Shown here piece by piece: positions 1-7,641 of a DNA stretch of 64,000 nt. Position 1 is the first letter of the stretch, and each line of letters begins with the position of its first letter. Under the pieces are notes generated by a model, which saw only the letters and a list, made by a program, of their open reading frames with translations, was not told the DNA's origin and searched no databases. Made by a program: the position numbers and the translations under genes. Source of the DNA: JBCCCJ01 sp039029315 (lineage in GTDB: Bacteria; Bacteroidota; Bacteroidia; J057); assembly GCA_039029315.1 (NCBI GenBank), contig JBCCGK010000046.1, positions 19,656 through 83,655 on the forward strand, written 5' to 3'.

Positions 1-1806
1 CGATGCTATATTGAGTGTAGCAGTAGCAGTTTTCCATGTCTCAGCTAGAATTGCTTGCCCCTGGACAGAAAAGAGGTGTAGATCATAGGGTCGTTGGTTC
101 CAGTTCGACCAATCAATATGAATAGACGTTTTGGCTGGGTTGGGATATAGCTCAATGGAAGGTACAAAGGCTGGTTCTACAGATAATGTACTGGCGAGTT
201 CATCTATCAATGCAAGTGCATCCAGTTTGCCATAGCCCCAGCGAGCATTGGGCGTAGTTCCTGTAAAAGCATCAGATCTTGCTGTCTGATGTAAGAACTC
301 CTTGGTTTCATCTGGGGTCAGCGTCGGGTCTAGTTCCAGCATCAGGGCCAAAACACCCGTCAACAAAGGGGCACAAGCACTGACAGCATTTTGAATCCCA
401 TAAAAACCATTGCCATCCTGAAGCAGATTATGGGCATTGTGATGATACCAGGTTCCTGCACTATAGCTGGTAAACAAGACTTCTCCCGGAACGGCAATGT
501 CCACTCCTTGCCGTCCATCATGAGTAGGACCTTCGCTACTGCCGATCCACAAATCTCCTTTGTCTCCTTGCCCTGTGATCTGCCGTGCTGTCCCGCTGAA
601 GTCTACCCACTCAGTATGAACCACATAGTCTGTAGGTGTAATGACATCAAAGGCTGAGGCATAGTCATTGATGCTGCCTCCCGCTTGCACATAGCTTAAG
701 AAAGCATGAGGAGTAGAATAATTTCCAGGATTCAGAGTGGCATGAAAACTACCATCAGTAACTGTTGAGCCAATGAGAGAAACAGTGAACATCCCTTGAC
801 CTTGAGTAAAATCTATCAACACCTCTCGCCGATGACTGCTGGCCCCGAAAAACTCCACATCCGCGCCTCTTTGGTAGCAGAATATCCCTGCCGGAGTCTG
901 GTCATTGGTTTGGGAGCTACTGGCCGGACTGGCCCAGGGACCCAGGACAGTGCCATCAGGCTTGGTGATCATGATGTCGAACCGATCATTCTCACTATAC
1001 CACAGATCAAATCGAAGGTTTCCTGCTCCTTTTTGGATCTCTATATGGGCTGTGTCTCCTTGATTGATCGATCCAGAAGCATAATTGTCTCCGCCTCCAT
1101 CATCTCCAACTCCACACACCAGCAATTTTCCCGATCCGACAAAAGCATCCATCGCCTGACAAATGTCGCTGGTTCCATCTGTTGGTCCGCCTGTAGAGCC
1201 CAGATTCATCAAGGTGACGGATGGCATATTCAATTCTGCTACCTTATCTGAAACAAAATCCAGGGCGATTTTCAGATAGCTTGGATTGAACACTCCAGCT
1301 TGTCCGGGAAAATTATCAAAGGCTGGGAGGGCGTCAGTAAAAGCCTTGACTGCAATGATGGTTGCTTCATGTGCGACTCCTCTGTATTTATTGCTGCTGA
1401 TCGCTCGGCCATTCCCGGCAGCAATTCCGGTAGTCGCAATCCCATGTCCGACTGGATCAATCGTAGCAAGGGTACTTCCGGATTGAAGCGCCTGATTGAT
1501 CGTGGCCATGTCATAGATTGTGCCTACTCCATAGGAATTGTTTGGGTCATTCATGCCGCTATTGTCCAGCATGTCAAAAATATAGGCGATCCGGGTATTG
1601 CCATTGTCATCTATGAAATCGGGATGTTGGTAGTCTATTCCCCGGTCGATGATGGCAACAATGGTGCCTGCTCCTGTCAGTCCATGCTGTTGGTAGAGGA
1701 GGTCAAGTTTGGTTTCTACTCTGGCTGAATCTCCAATCCCAAAGCCATAAAAAGGGAGCAATAGAATCGTTACCGCGCAGATGAATCGAGAATAAAGTGT
1801 TTGCAT
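1..1806 (-). CDS. Subtilisin-like serine protease (S8 family) with T9SS sorting domain, 3' end outside window
   Basis: The frame is open from an ATG at 1806 to the window edge, giving 602 codons and no stop, so the C-terminus is missing. An N-terminal hydrophobic signal (about residues 1-23) is followed by the S8 catalytic blocks: Asp54 in VAIIDRGIDYQHPDF, His121 in DPVGHGIATTGIAAGNG, and Ser476 in NAVSACAPLLTG. The last deviates from the usual GTSMAAP but keeps S-x-x-A-P. The block that normally carries the oxyanion-hole Asn (AAGN) reads VCGVGDDGG, so Asp appears to replace Asn. A long insert sits between the His and Ser blocks. From about residue 550, IELYPNPAKT starts a T9SS type-A sorting domain. 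By family this is an exported protease delivered to the surface or medium by T9SS. The odd active-site motifs leave its activity uncertain. Confidence 0.9.
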   Translation of the reverse strand, partial: MQTLYSRFICAVTILLLPFYGFGIGDSARVETKLDLLYQQHGLTGAGTIVAIIDRGIDYQHPDFIDDNGNTRIAYIFDMLDNSGMNDPNNSYGVGTIYDMATINQALQSGSTLATIDPVGHGIATTGIAAGNGRAISSNKYRGVAHEATIIAVKAFTDALPAFDNFPGQAGVFNPSYLKIALDFVSDKVAELNMPSVTLMNLGSTGGPTDGTSDICQAMDAFVGSGKLLVCGVGDDGGGDNYASGSINQGDTAHIEIQKGAGNLRFDLWYSENDRFDIMITKPDGTVLGPWASPASSSQTNDQTPAGIFCYQRGADVEFFGASSHRREVLIDFTQGQGMFTVSLIGSTVTDGSFHATLNPGNYSTPHAFLSYVQAGGSINDYASAFDVITPTDYVVHTEWVDFSGTARQITGQGDKGDLWIGSSEGPTHDGRQGVDIAVPGEVLFTSYSAGTWYHHNAHNLLQDGNGFYGIQNAVSACAPLLTGVLALMLELDPTLTPDETKEFLHQTARSDAFTGTTPNARWGYGKLDALALIDELASTLSVEPAFVPSIELYPNPAKTSIHIDWSNWNQRPYDLHLFSVQGQAILAETWKTATATLNIAS

Positions 1807-1939
1807 AAATGAAATTTCTTCAAAGTTCTTATGAAGCTATGGAGAAATTCTGGGAAGGTTAACAGATGGTGGATTCTTTCTATCAAATTTGACATCTGAA
1901 ATGCCGTATGTATCTTTAATGAAGTAGAAGAGGAAGAAT

Positions 1940-2086
1940 ATGACACAATATAATCTTGGATTGATTGAACAGATTTTGGCCCTGCCAAATGCACCACAAG
2001 TTCTGAAGGTTGTGGAAAACACGCTTATTGAGGAAAAGCGAGCCAGAGAAAATCTAAAAGCATTGGGCAAATTGTTGCAAACCTAG
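1940..2086 (+). CDS. Small 48-aa helical protein, possibly a Uma2-type N-terminal remnant
   Basis: An ATG at 1940, preceded by the purine-rich AGAGGAAGA, opens a 48-codon frame ending in TAG at 2084-2086. It lies between the protease (minus) and cimA (minus) on the opposite strand. The peptide is predicted to be helical and charged, with a core ALPNAPQVLKVVENTLIEEK. That core resembles, from memory, the N-terminal prefix LPNAPxxxxxVxxxLxEExxxR of Bacteroidota Uma2-family (PD-(D/E)XK-like) proteins, but the nuclease domain that would follow is absent. It could be a genuine small protein, an orphan remnant of a Uma2 gene, or chance. No motif proves a function. Confidence 0.4.
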   Translation: MTQYNLGLIEQILALPNAPQVLKVVENTLIEEKRARENLKALGKLLQT

Positions 2087-2161
2087 GGAGCAGGGAAAAA
2101 AGGTAAATTTTGCGCTCATATTTTGTCCCAGCTCAAATAAGATTGCCTGCCTCTAAGAGAT

Positions 2162-3703
2162 TTATTTCTCCTCCATCAAATTCAGCATTTTCATCGTAGC
2201 CTGAATAGCTGCGGATGTCTGATCTGAATCGAGTCCGCGAGTCTTGAATTCACGGCCATTAGACCAGGTAATGACTGTCTCAACGAGTGCGTTGGTACGA
2301 CCACCAGGAGGAATGGTGACCTGATAATCCAGCAAATCGGGAAGCTTTCTATCGATTTTTTTGTAAATCCGCTTGAGTGCCTTCATGAAAGCATCATATT
2401 GTCCATCACCATGTGAAGAGGCTTCAAAGACCTGCCCTTCGAAATCAATGCTGACAGAAGCTGTTGGATGTAGTTTGTGCACGTGTGTTACATAATAATT
2501 CTGCAAACGAATTTTGTCTTTGTGCATCTCACTGCCGAGCACATCCGAGATAATATAAGGTAGATCCTGAGTTGTGATGCCTTTTTTCTTGTCTCCTAAC
2601 TCAACTACACGTTTGGTGACCTTTTTCATTTCTTCTGAAGACAAGGAGATTCCCAACTCTTCCAGGTTTTTTTGGATACTGGCCTTGCCGGAAGTCTTGC
2701 CAAGTGCATATTTTCGCTCTCGCCCAAACCTCTCCGGACTCAGTTCACTGGAATAGAGATCGCCCTTGCTATCACCATCTGCATGGACCCCACATGTTTG
2801 GGTAAAAACATATTCTCCAACAATGGGTTTGTTGGAAGGTAATCGCTCGCCAGCAAATCGCTCTACCATTCTGGACACCTTATTGAGGCGCATTTCGTCC
2901 ACATTGGTTTTGAGGTGGAGCTGATCATGCAATACAGCAACTACGCTGGCAAGTGAGGCGTTTCCTGCTCGTTCTCCCAGGCCATTGACAGTGGTATGCA
3001 CGCCTTTGGCTCCCGCTTGTATGCCTGCAAAGACATTGGCAACTGCCAAATCGTAATCATTATGTGTGTGGCAGTCAAAATGAAGATGTGGGAACCGCTC
3101 TACCATGGTCCCATAGAATCTGCCCGCCTCCATTGGATTCATGACACCAAGGGTATCGGGGAGCATGAACCGATGAATAGGCAGGTCCTTCAGACCATCC
3201 ATCAATTCAAATACATACTCCGGAGAGGTTCGCATGCCGTTTGACCAGTCTTCCAAGTAGACATTGGCTTGGATGTCGAGTGTTTGCGCATAGGCAATAG
3301 AAGACTTGATATCAGCAATATGTTCTTGTGGCGTTTTTCGAAGTTGTCCCTCCAGATGGTGCAAAGATCCCTTACAAAGCAGGTTGATCACTTTGGCACC
3401 AGCTTGATGAATCCAGTCAAGGGAAGCAGTTCCGTCCACAAATCCCAGAACCTCAATACATTGCAAATATCCATTCTCCCTTGCCCAATCCACAATTCTA
3501 TCTACAGCTTCATACTCTCCTGCTGAAATTCGAGCAGAAGCAATTTCAAGGCGATCCACTTTTACTTCTTCCAGCAGAATCCTGGCAAGAGTTAGTTTTT
3601 CCGATGCTGTGAAGGATACTCCCGAGGTTTGTTCACCGTCGCGGAGCGTTGTATCCATGATTTCTATCTGAATTCCTGATGAGGAAAGAGCTTGGGGATT
3701 CAT
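2162..3703 (-). CDS. cimA: (R)-citramalate synthase, Leptospira type
   Basis: The 513-aa protein should condense pyruvate and acetyl-CoA to (R)-citramalate, the first step of the threonine-independent isoleucine pathway. The DRE-TIM barrel has TTLRDGEQ (residues 18-25), metal-binding HTHND (212-216) and GLGERAGN (241-248), followed by a LeuA-type regulatory domain with IPPGGRTNALVET. Compared from memory with Leptospira interrogans CimA, the pyruvate-pocket residues line up with a constant offset: Arg21, Asp22, Leu86, Leu109, Tyr149, Glu151, Thr184. The NLLxKGSLHHLE segment is also shared, so citramalate synthase is preferred over isopropylmalate synthase. Start chosen at 3703: a frame extending to 3862 exists, but it adds 53 residues with no homology and would collide with the divergent gene. 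No other branched-chain genes are adjacent. Confidence 0.88.
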   Translation of the reverse strand: MNPQALSSSGIQIEIMDTTLRDGEQTSGVSFTASEKLTLARILLEEVKVDRLEIASARISAGEYEAVDRIVDWARENGYLQCIEVLGFVDGTASLDWIHQAGAKVINLLCKGSLHHLEGQLRKTPQEHIADIKSSIAYAQTLDIQANVYLEDWSNGMRTSPEYVFELMDGLKDLPIHRFMLPDTLGVMNPMEAGRFYGTMVERFPHLHFDCHTHNDYDLAVANVFAGIQAGAKGVHTTVNGLGERAGNASLASVVAVLHDQLHLKTNVDEMRLNKVSRMVERFAGERLPSNKPIVGEYVFTQTCGVHADGDSKGDLYSSELSPERFGRERKYALGKTSGKASIQKNLEELGISLSSEEMKKVTKRVVELGDKKKGITTQDLPYIISDVLGSEMHKDKIRLQNYYVTHVHKLHPTASVSIDFEGQVFEASSHGDGQYDAFMKALKRIYKKIDRKLPDLLDYQVTIPPGGRTNALVETVITWSNGREFKTRGLDSDQTSAAIQATMKMLNLMEEK

Positions 3704-3942
3704 ATTCAGCTTACTGTTGATCTGAGGCCAAAGGTACTGATAATTTTGCAAGAAAGGATGCAGGACTTCAACTTTCTGGCAATGGATCATCGGAAAGATT
3801 GACAATTCGATATTCGAGAGGCTTGGCATTTGGTAACATAAAATCGAGCCTTTATTTGACATATCAGGCAGTTCGTAGAAAAAATCCTTTGCAAAATTCT
3901 GGCTGTGGTTTTTTTTGTGAAAACTGTTTGAACTTCATTTAT

Positions 3943-5529
3943 ATGGAACCTCATCTTCGAATCCTCCTCCTGTGTGTGCTTTATTGTCCCATAGAGCATG
4001 GCCTGGCACAGCAGATCACCTTTAGCGAACACATTTCCCCCATCATCTATGAGCATTGTACAGGCTGTCACCGACCTGGTGAGATCGGGCCGATGTCTTT
4101 GACCTCCTATCAGGAAGTAGCTGCCTGGGCGAATATGATCCGATATGTGACCGAGATTCGCTATATGCCTCCTTGGACAGCTGATCCTTCCTACCGGCAT
4201 TTTTTGGGAGAAAATACCTTGACCGATGCAGACATTCACTTGATTGGTGATTGGGTAGATGGAGGAAGTGTACAAGGAGATCCGATGCAGGAAGCTCCCC
4301 TTCCGGCCTTTCCGACAGGCTCTCTTCTGGGACAAGCCGATACGATCATCTCTTTGGAAGAGGCTTGGCTCCACGCGGGAAACAATGAAGATGACTATCG
4401 ATGCTTTGTCATCCCTACCCAATATACGGAAGACAAAGATATAGCTGCAGTTGAATTCAGGCCGGGGAATACGAATATCGTCCATCATGCTTTGTTCGCC
4501 ATAGATGAACAACAAGCATCAGCTGCCCCAGATGCGGCAGATTCTACCTACGGATATCCCTGCTTTGGTGGGTTTGGATTCATGCCCAGCGGAACCTTTG
4601 TGAGTTATACACCAGGGCAGATACCAATCCTCTATCCTGATGGAATTGGAGATCGCTTGCCAGCAGGAGCAGATGTTGTGTTTCAAATCCACTATGCCCC
4701 GACTGCTGTCCCATCAACAGATTCTTCTTCTCTGTTGTTGTTCTTTTCTCCTGAACCAGTCGATCGATATGTAGATGGATTTGTCGCAGCCTCAGCCATA
4801 GATTTTATGCTGCTCAATGGGCCATTTGTACTTCAGCCTGAAGAAGTCAAAACCTTTCATCTGGTGCGCATAGCCCACATGGATATGAGTTTATTGACGG
4901 TATATCCTCATATGCATCTTCTGGGAACAGACATAGAGATCTATGCTGTAACACCCTCCGGCGATACCATCCCCTTGATCAATATTCCTGAATGGGACTT
5001 CAACTGGCAGAGAAGTTACAATTTTGATCGCATGGTCAAAATTCCGCAGGGGTCCGTCATTCATTACTTTGGCACCTATGACAATAGCTCGAATAATCCT
5101 TTCAATCCCAACGATCCTCCGCAATTGGTTCAATGGGGAGAGCGAACACAGGATGAAATGATGCTGATTGGCATGCGGTATGTTCCCTATCAGGAAGGAG
5201 ATGAGTGGATTCCACTGGGAGATGATTCATCCACTTCTTCGGAGCAACTGATCTCTCTTTCCCATAGCTTGTTCCAGTCCTGGCCCAATCCATCTTCCGG
5301 CAGCCTGTCGTTGGGCTTCGAATTGGGATTTCCGGATGAGGTGTCTCTGAATATTCAGGATTTGCTTGGACGAAGGGTATGGACACTATTGGATCGTACG
5401 CCCATGGGAAGCGGTCATCATCAACTTGACTTGCAGACGCTGGAACTGACAGCAGGGATCTATCTATATCGTTTATCTACCAAATCAGGATTTCAGGCAA
5501 GTAGGAGATTGCTTGTCGGCAAGAAATAA
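3943..5529 (+). CDS. Secreted cytochrome c / copper type II ascorbate-dependent monooxygenase-like protein with T9SS domain
   Basis: The 528-aa protein starts at the ATG before MEPHLRILLLCVLYC, a signal peptide; the open frame upstream adds sequence with no signal. A single heme-c motif CTGCH (39-43) is followed by a region resembling peptidylglycine/dopamine monooxygenases. His-His at 181-182 (NIVHHALFAID) and His250 (QIHYAP) fit the CuH site. HMHLLG (His323, His325) and a Met in RTQDEMM (406 or 407) fit the CuM site. The block NPFNPNDPP is typical of bacterial members. The C-terminus (from about SWPNPSSGSLSL) is a T9SS sorting domain. It probably hydroxylates or oxidises an extracellular substrate, with the heme domain delivering electrons; the substrate is unknown. 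It is divergent from cimA and converges on the amidohydrolase with an 8-bp gap. Confidence 0.82.
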   Translation: MEPHLRILLLCVLYCPIEHGLAQQITFSEHISPIIYEHCTGCHRPGEIGPMSLTSYQEVAAWANMIRYVTEIRYMPPWTADPSYRHFLGENTLTDADIHLIGDWVDGGSVQGDPMQEAPLPAFPTGSLLGQADTIISLEEAWLHAGNNEDDYRCFVIPTQYTEDKDIAAVEFRPGNTNIVHHALFAIDEQQASAAPDAADSTYGYPCFGGFGFMPSGTFVSYTPGQIPILYPDGIGDRLPAGADVVFQIHYAPTAVPSTDSSSLLLFFSPEPVDRYVDGFVAASAIDFMLLNGPFVLQPEEVKTFHLVRIAHMDMSLLTVYPHMHLLGTDIEIYAVTPSGDTIPLINIPEWDFNWQRSYNFDRMVKIPQGSVIHYFGTYDNSSNNPFNPNDPPQLVQWGERTQDEMMLIGMRYVPYQEGDEWIPLGDDSSTSSEQLISLSHSLFQSWPNPSSGSLSLGFELGFPDEVSLNIQDLLGRRVWTLLDRTPMGSGHHQLDLQTLELTAGIYLYRLSTKSGFQASRRLLVGKK

Positions 5530-5537
5530 AGCACTCC

Positions 5538-6467
5538 CTAAATACGATATACCTTTTCTGCATTGCCTTCACAACATTTGTAAATGTCATCATCTGAATA
5601 TGGAGCAATCAATTCCTCAAATGCCTTAGAACAATCAAAATAAGTTGTGGTCTCCAATAAATTTGGCCAGTCGCTTCCGAACATTAATCTGTCAAATCCA
5701 AACTTTTCGACAAGAAAGTCAAAGAAGAACTGGATCTGGGAAAGACTTTTTTCGGAATAAGATTGAGGCAAAAAATCTGAGATCTTGCAATATACGTGTG
5801 GAATTTCGGCTAAATGTTCGATTCCAACCGACCATTCCTCGAAGTCCATATTTTGAATATCTGGCTGTCCCATATGGTTCAGGATACAAGGAAGGGCAGC
5901 ACATCTTCTTAACAGGTGCGCAGTTTCTGACAACTGATTGGGCTTCAAGAGTAGATCCAGACTAAATTCAGATCTTGCCAATAGGTTCATATTTTTGATG
6001 AACGGAAGCGGAGTATGGAGGACTGCTTGAATAGGGATTCGCACCCCCTTGATCATGTTTCGATCCTTCAAAACTTCCAAAAATCGTGGGAACTGAATTG
6101 AATTGCTCATATCAGCCTGTGCAATGACGGCCTTTAACTTCGGAAAATCTTTTGCCCAGGCAATCGCCCAATCTGCTTCTTCTATACTAGCCTCAGCAGG
6201 CACACCAGATTCCACGAACACCATTTTCTGGACATTGGATTTGATCGCAGCAGTTTCATATTCGTGGAGCATAAAAGTTCGGTGCAGCATGGACCTTTGT
6301 GGGATTCCCGGATATTGGAACCATTCAAAATCATACAAATGGACATGGGTATCTACTTTGGGAAATTTCCTCCCGCTTATGGGCGGGACGTCCCAAAGGG
6401 ATGCACCACTTGTCATTGCACCTACACCTGCGTAAAAACCATTTCGCATAAACCCTCTTCGGTCCAT
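5538..6467 (-). CDS. Amidohydrolase-2 family metal-dependent hydrolase (lactonase-like)
   Basis: A 309-aa TIM-barrel hydrolase of the amidohydrolase_2 (COG3618-like) type, which includes sugar-lactonases such as L-fuconolactonase. Visible metal ligands are the VDTHVH block (residues 38-43), His198 in ILNHMGQPD, and Asp266 in MFGSDWPN. The N-terminus MDRRGFMRNGFYAGVGAM has a short twin-arginine-like motif with a hydrophobic stretch, so Tat export or a membrane tether is possible. It follows dlgD on the same strand with a 117-bp gap and may be co-transcribed. Because dlgD acts on a sugar acid, hydrolysis of an aldonolactone or similar ester is a reasonable inference, but no residue fixes the substrate. 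Confidence 0.8.
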   Translation of the reverse strand: MDRRGFMRNGFYAGVGAMTSGASLWDVPPISGRKFPKVDTHVHLYDFEWFQYPGIPQRSMLHRTFMLHEYETAAIKSNVQKMVFVESGVPAEASIEEADWAIAWAKDFPKLKAVIAQADMSNSIQFPRFLEVLKDRNMIKGVRIPIQAVLHTPLPFIKNMNLLARSEFSLDLLLKPNQLSETAHLLRRCAALPCILNHMGQPDIQNMDFEEWSVGIEHLAEIPHVYCKISDFLPQSYSEKSLSQIQFFFDFLVEKFGFDRLMFGSDWPNLLETTTYFDCSKAFEELIAPYSDDDIYKCCEGNAEKVYRI

Positions 6468-6584
6468 GGATCAATTGGGATTAGGTCCTATAAATTAATT
6501 TGGGTTAATAAATGGCTTAAGCACTGCAAATTATGCTGGAATTATGCTCCATTCAAAATTTTCCGCAAAAATTCTTGTCTGAAA

Positions 6585-7589
6585 TCACATGGCCTGGATC
6601 TCTGCCCAATACTTTTCGTCCACAGGAATGCCCAGTTTCAGATTGTCACGGCGGGTTTGCAAAGTTCGCTCTCCTGGATAAAAGGCCTGTCCACCTGCTT
6701 CTGCCGCTTCTCCTTGATGAAGGGCGTCAAGCGTGTGTGAAATGATCTCTTGGTAATGGGCAGCATTCCCCAGAGCGAGCGGATTGATGGCAATAAACAC
6801 TTGAGAGAGATTGTACTCATCTGGCCCTTGCTTGCCGATTTGGCTGGTACACATGCCGCCAGCCAGGGCCGAGGCAAGCAGATCAAGCATGATGGTCAAA
6901 CCCGAGCCTTTCCAAAACCCAAACGGCAAGGCCCGACCTGATAATTCGATTTCTTTTGGATCTTGTGTCAATTGTCCCTGTCTGTCATAGCCTCCGGGAA
7001 CAGGCAATAATTGATTGGCACGGCTATATGCTTCTATCTTTCCAAATGCAAATTGTGTCATGGCTGTGTCCAGGACGATATGTCCTGCCGATCTTGGCAA
7101 GGCGATGATCAGAGGATTGTTGCCTATAGAGATACTTTTGTTTCCCCAGGCTGGTGTATTCGGTTGGGTATTGGTAAAACACAAACCGATCATTCCTGCT
7201 TCAGCAGCCTGCCATCCGTAGCTTCCCCCTCTCATCCAATGGTTGGTATGTCGAAGTGCTACCACGCCCATGCCATGTGCCTGCCCGAGTTGAATCGCAC
7301 GCTCCATTCCTGTCCAGGCATTGAGGTTTCCGGGACCGAGATGGCCATCCCACTGTTCCATCAAGCCAATTTTTGCTACTTGAGAGGGAGAGGCATGCAC
7401 ATCGATATATCCCTGACGGATGTAGTGTACGTATCTTGGAAAGCGGTTCAAGCCATGAGAGTAGACTCCATCTCTGCTCGCTTCCGCGAATAAGGTAGCA
7501 CTCTGTTTGGCCTTGTCTTCTGAGAAGCCAAGAAGTTCCAATACTCGTTGTAGTTCAAGTTGAATTGTGTGAAACGGGATTCTTGTCAT
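6585..7589 (-). CDS. dlgD: 2,3-diketo-L-gulonate reductase / 3-dehydro-L-gulonate 2-dehydrogenase
   Basis: This 334-aa Ldh2-family NAD(P)H oxidoreductase matches E. coli DlgD (YiaK, 332 aa) through its whole length as I recall it. Shared blocks are GVYSHGLNRFPR (catalytic His45), NHWMRGGSYGWQAAE, IGNNPLIIALP, LPFGFWKGSGL and the C-terminal GIPVDEKYWAEIQAM. The family reduces 2,3-diketo-L-gulonate to 3-dehydro-L-gulonate in degradation of ascorbate- or gulonate-type sugar acids. No other yia-type genes (kinase, decarboxylase, epimerase, TRAP transporter) are present here, so the enzyme is separated from its classical pathway. ATG at 7589. It lies 52 bp downstream of the permease gene on the same strand and upstream of the amidohydrolase. 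Confidence 0.88.
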   Translation of the reverse strand: MTRIPFHTIQLELQRVLELLGFSEDKAKQSATLFAEASRDGVYSHGLNRFPRYVHYIRQGYIDVHASPSQVAKIGLMEQWDGHLGPGNLNAWTGMERAIQLGQAHGMGVVALRHTNHWMRGGSYGWQAAEAGMIGLCFTNTQPNTPAWGNKSISIGNNPLIIALPRSAGHIVLDTAMTQFAFGKIEAYSRANQLLPVPGGYDRQGQLTQDPKEIELSGRALPFGFWKGSGLTIMLDLLASALAGGMCTSQIGKQGPDEYNLSQVFIAINPLALGNAAHYQEIISHTLDALHQGEAAEAGGQAFYPGERTLQTRRDNLKLGIPVDEKYWAEIQAM

Positions 7590-7641
7590 GTAATTCCGGT
7601 CAGCTATCTAATGAGAGTTGACCACAAAGGTAGAAAATCTC

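Noticed and set aside
391..1728. Plus-strand frames of 60-150 codons
   Set aside because: They are antisense to the subtilase gene, which has clear motifs and a sorting domain.
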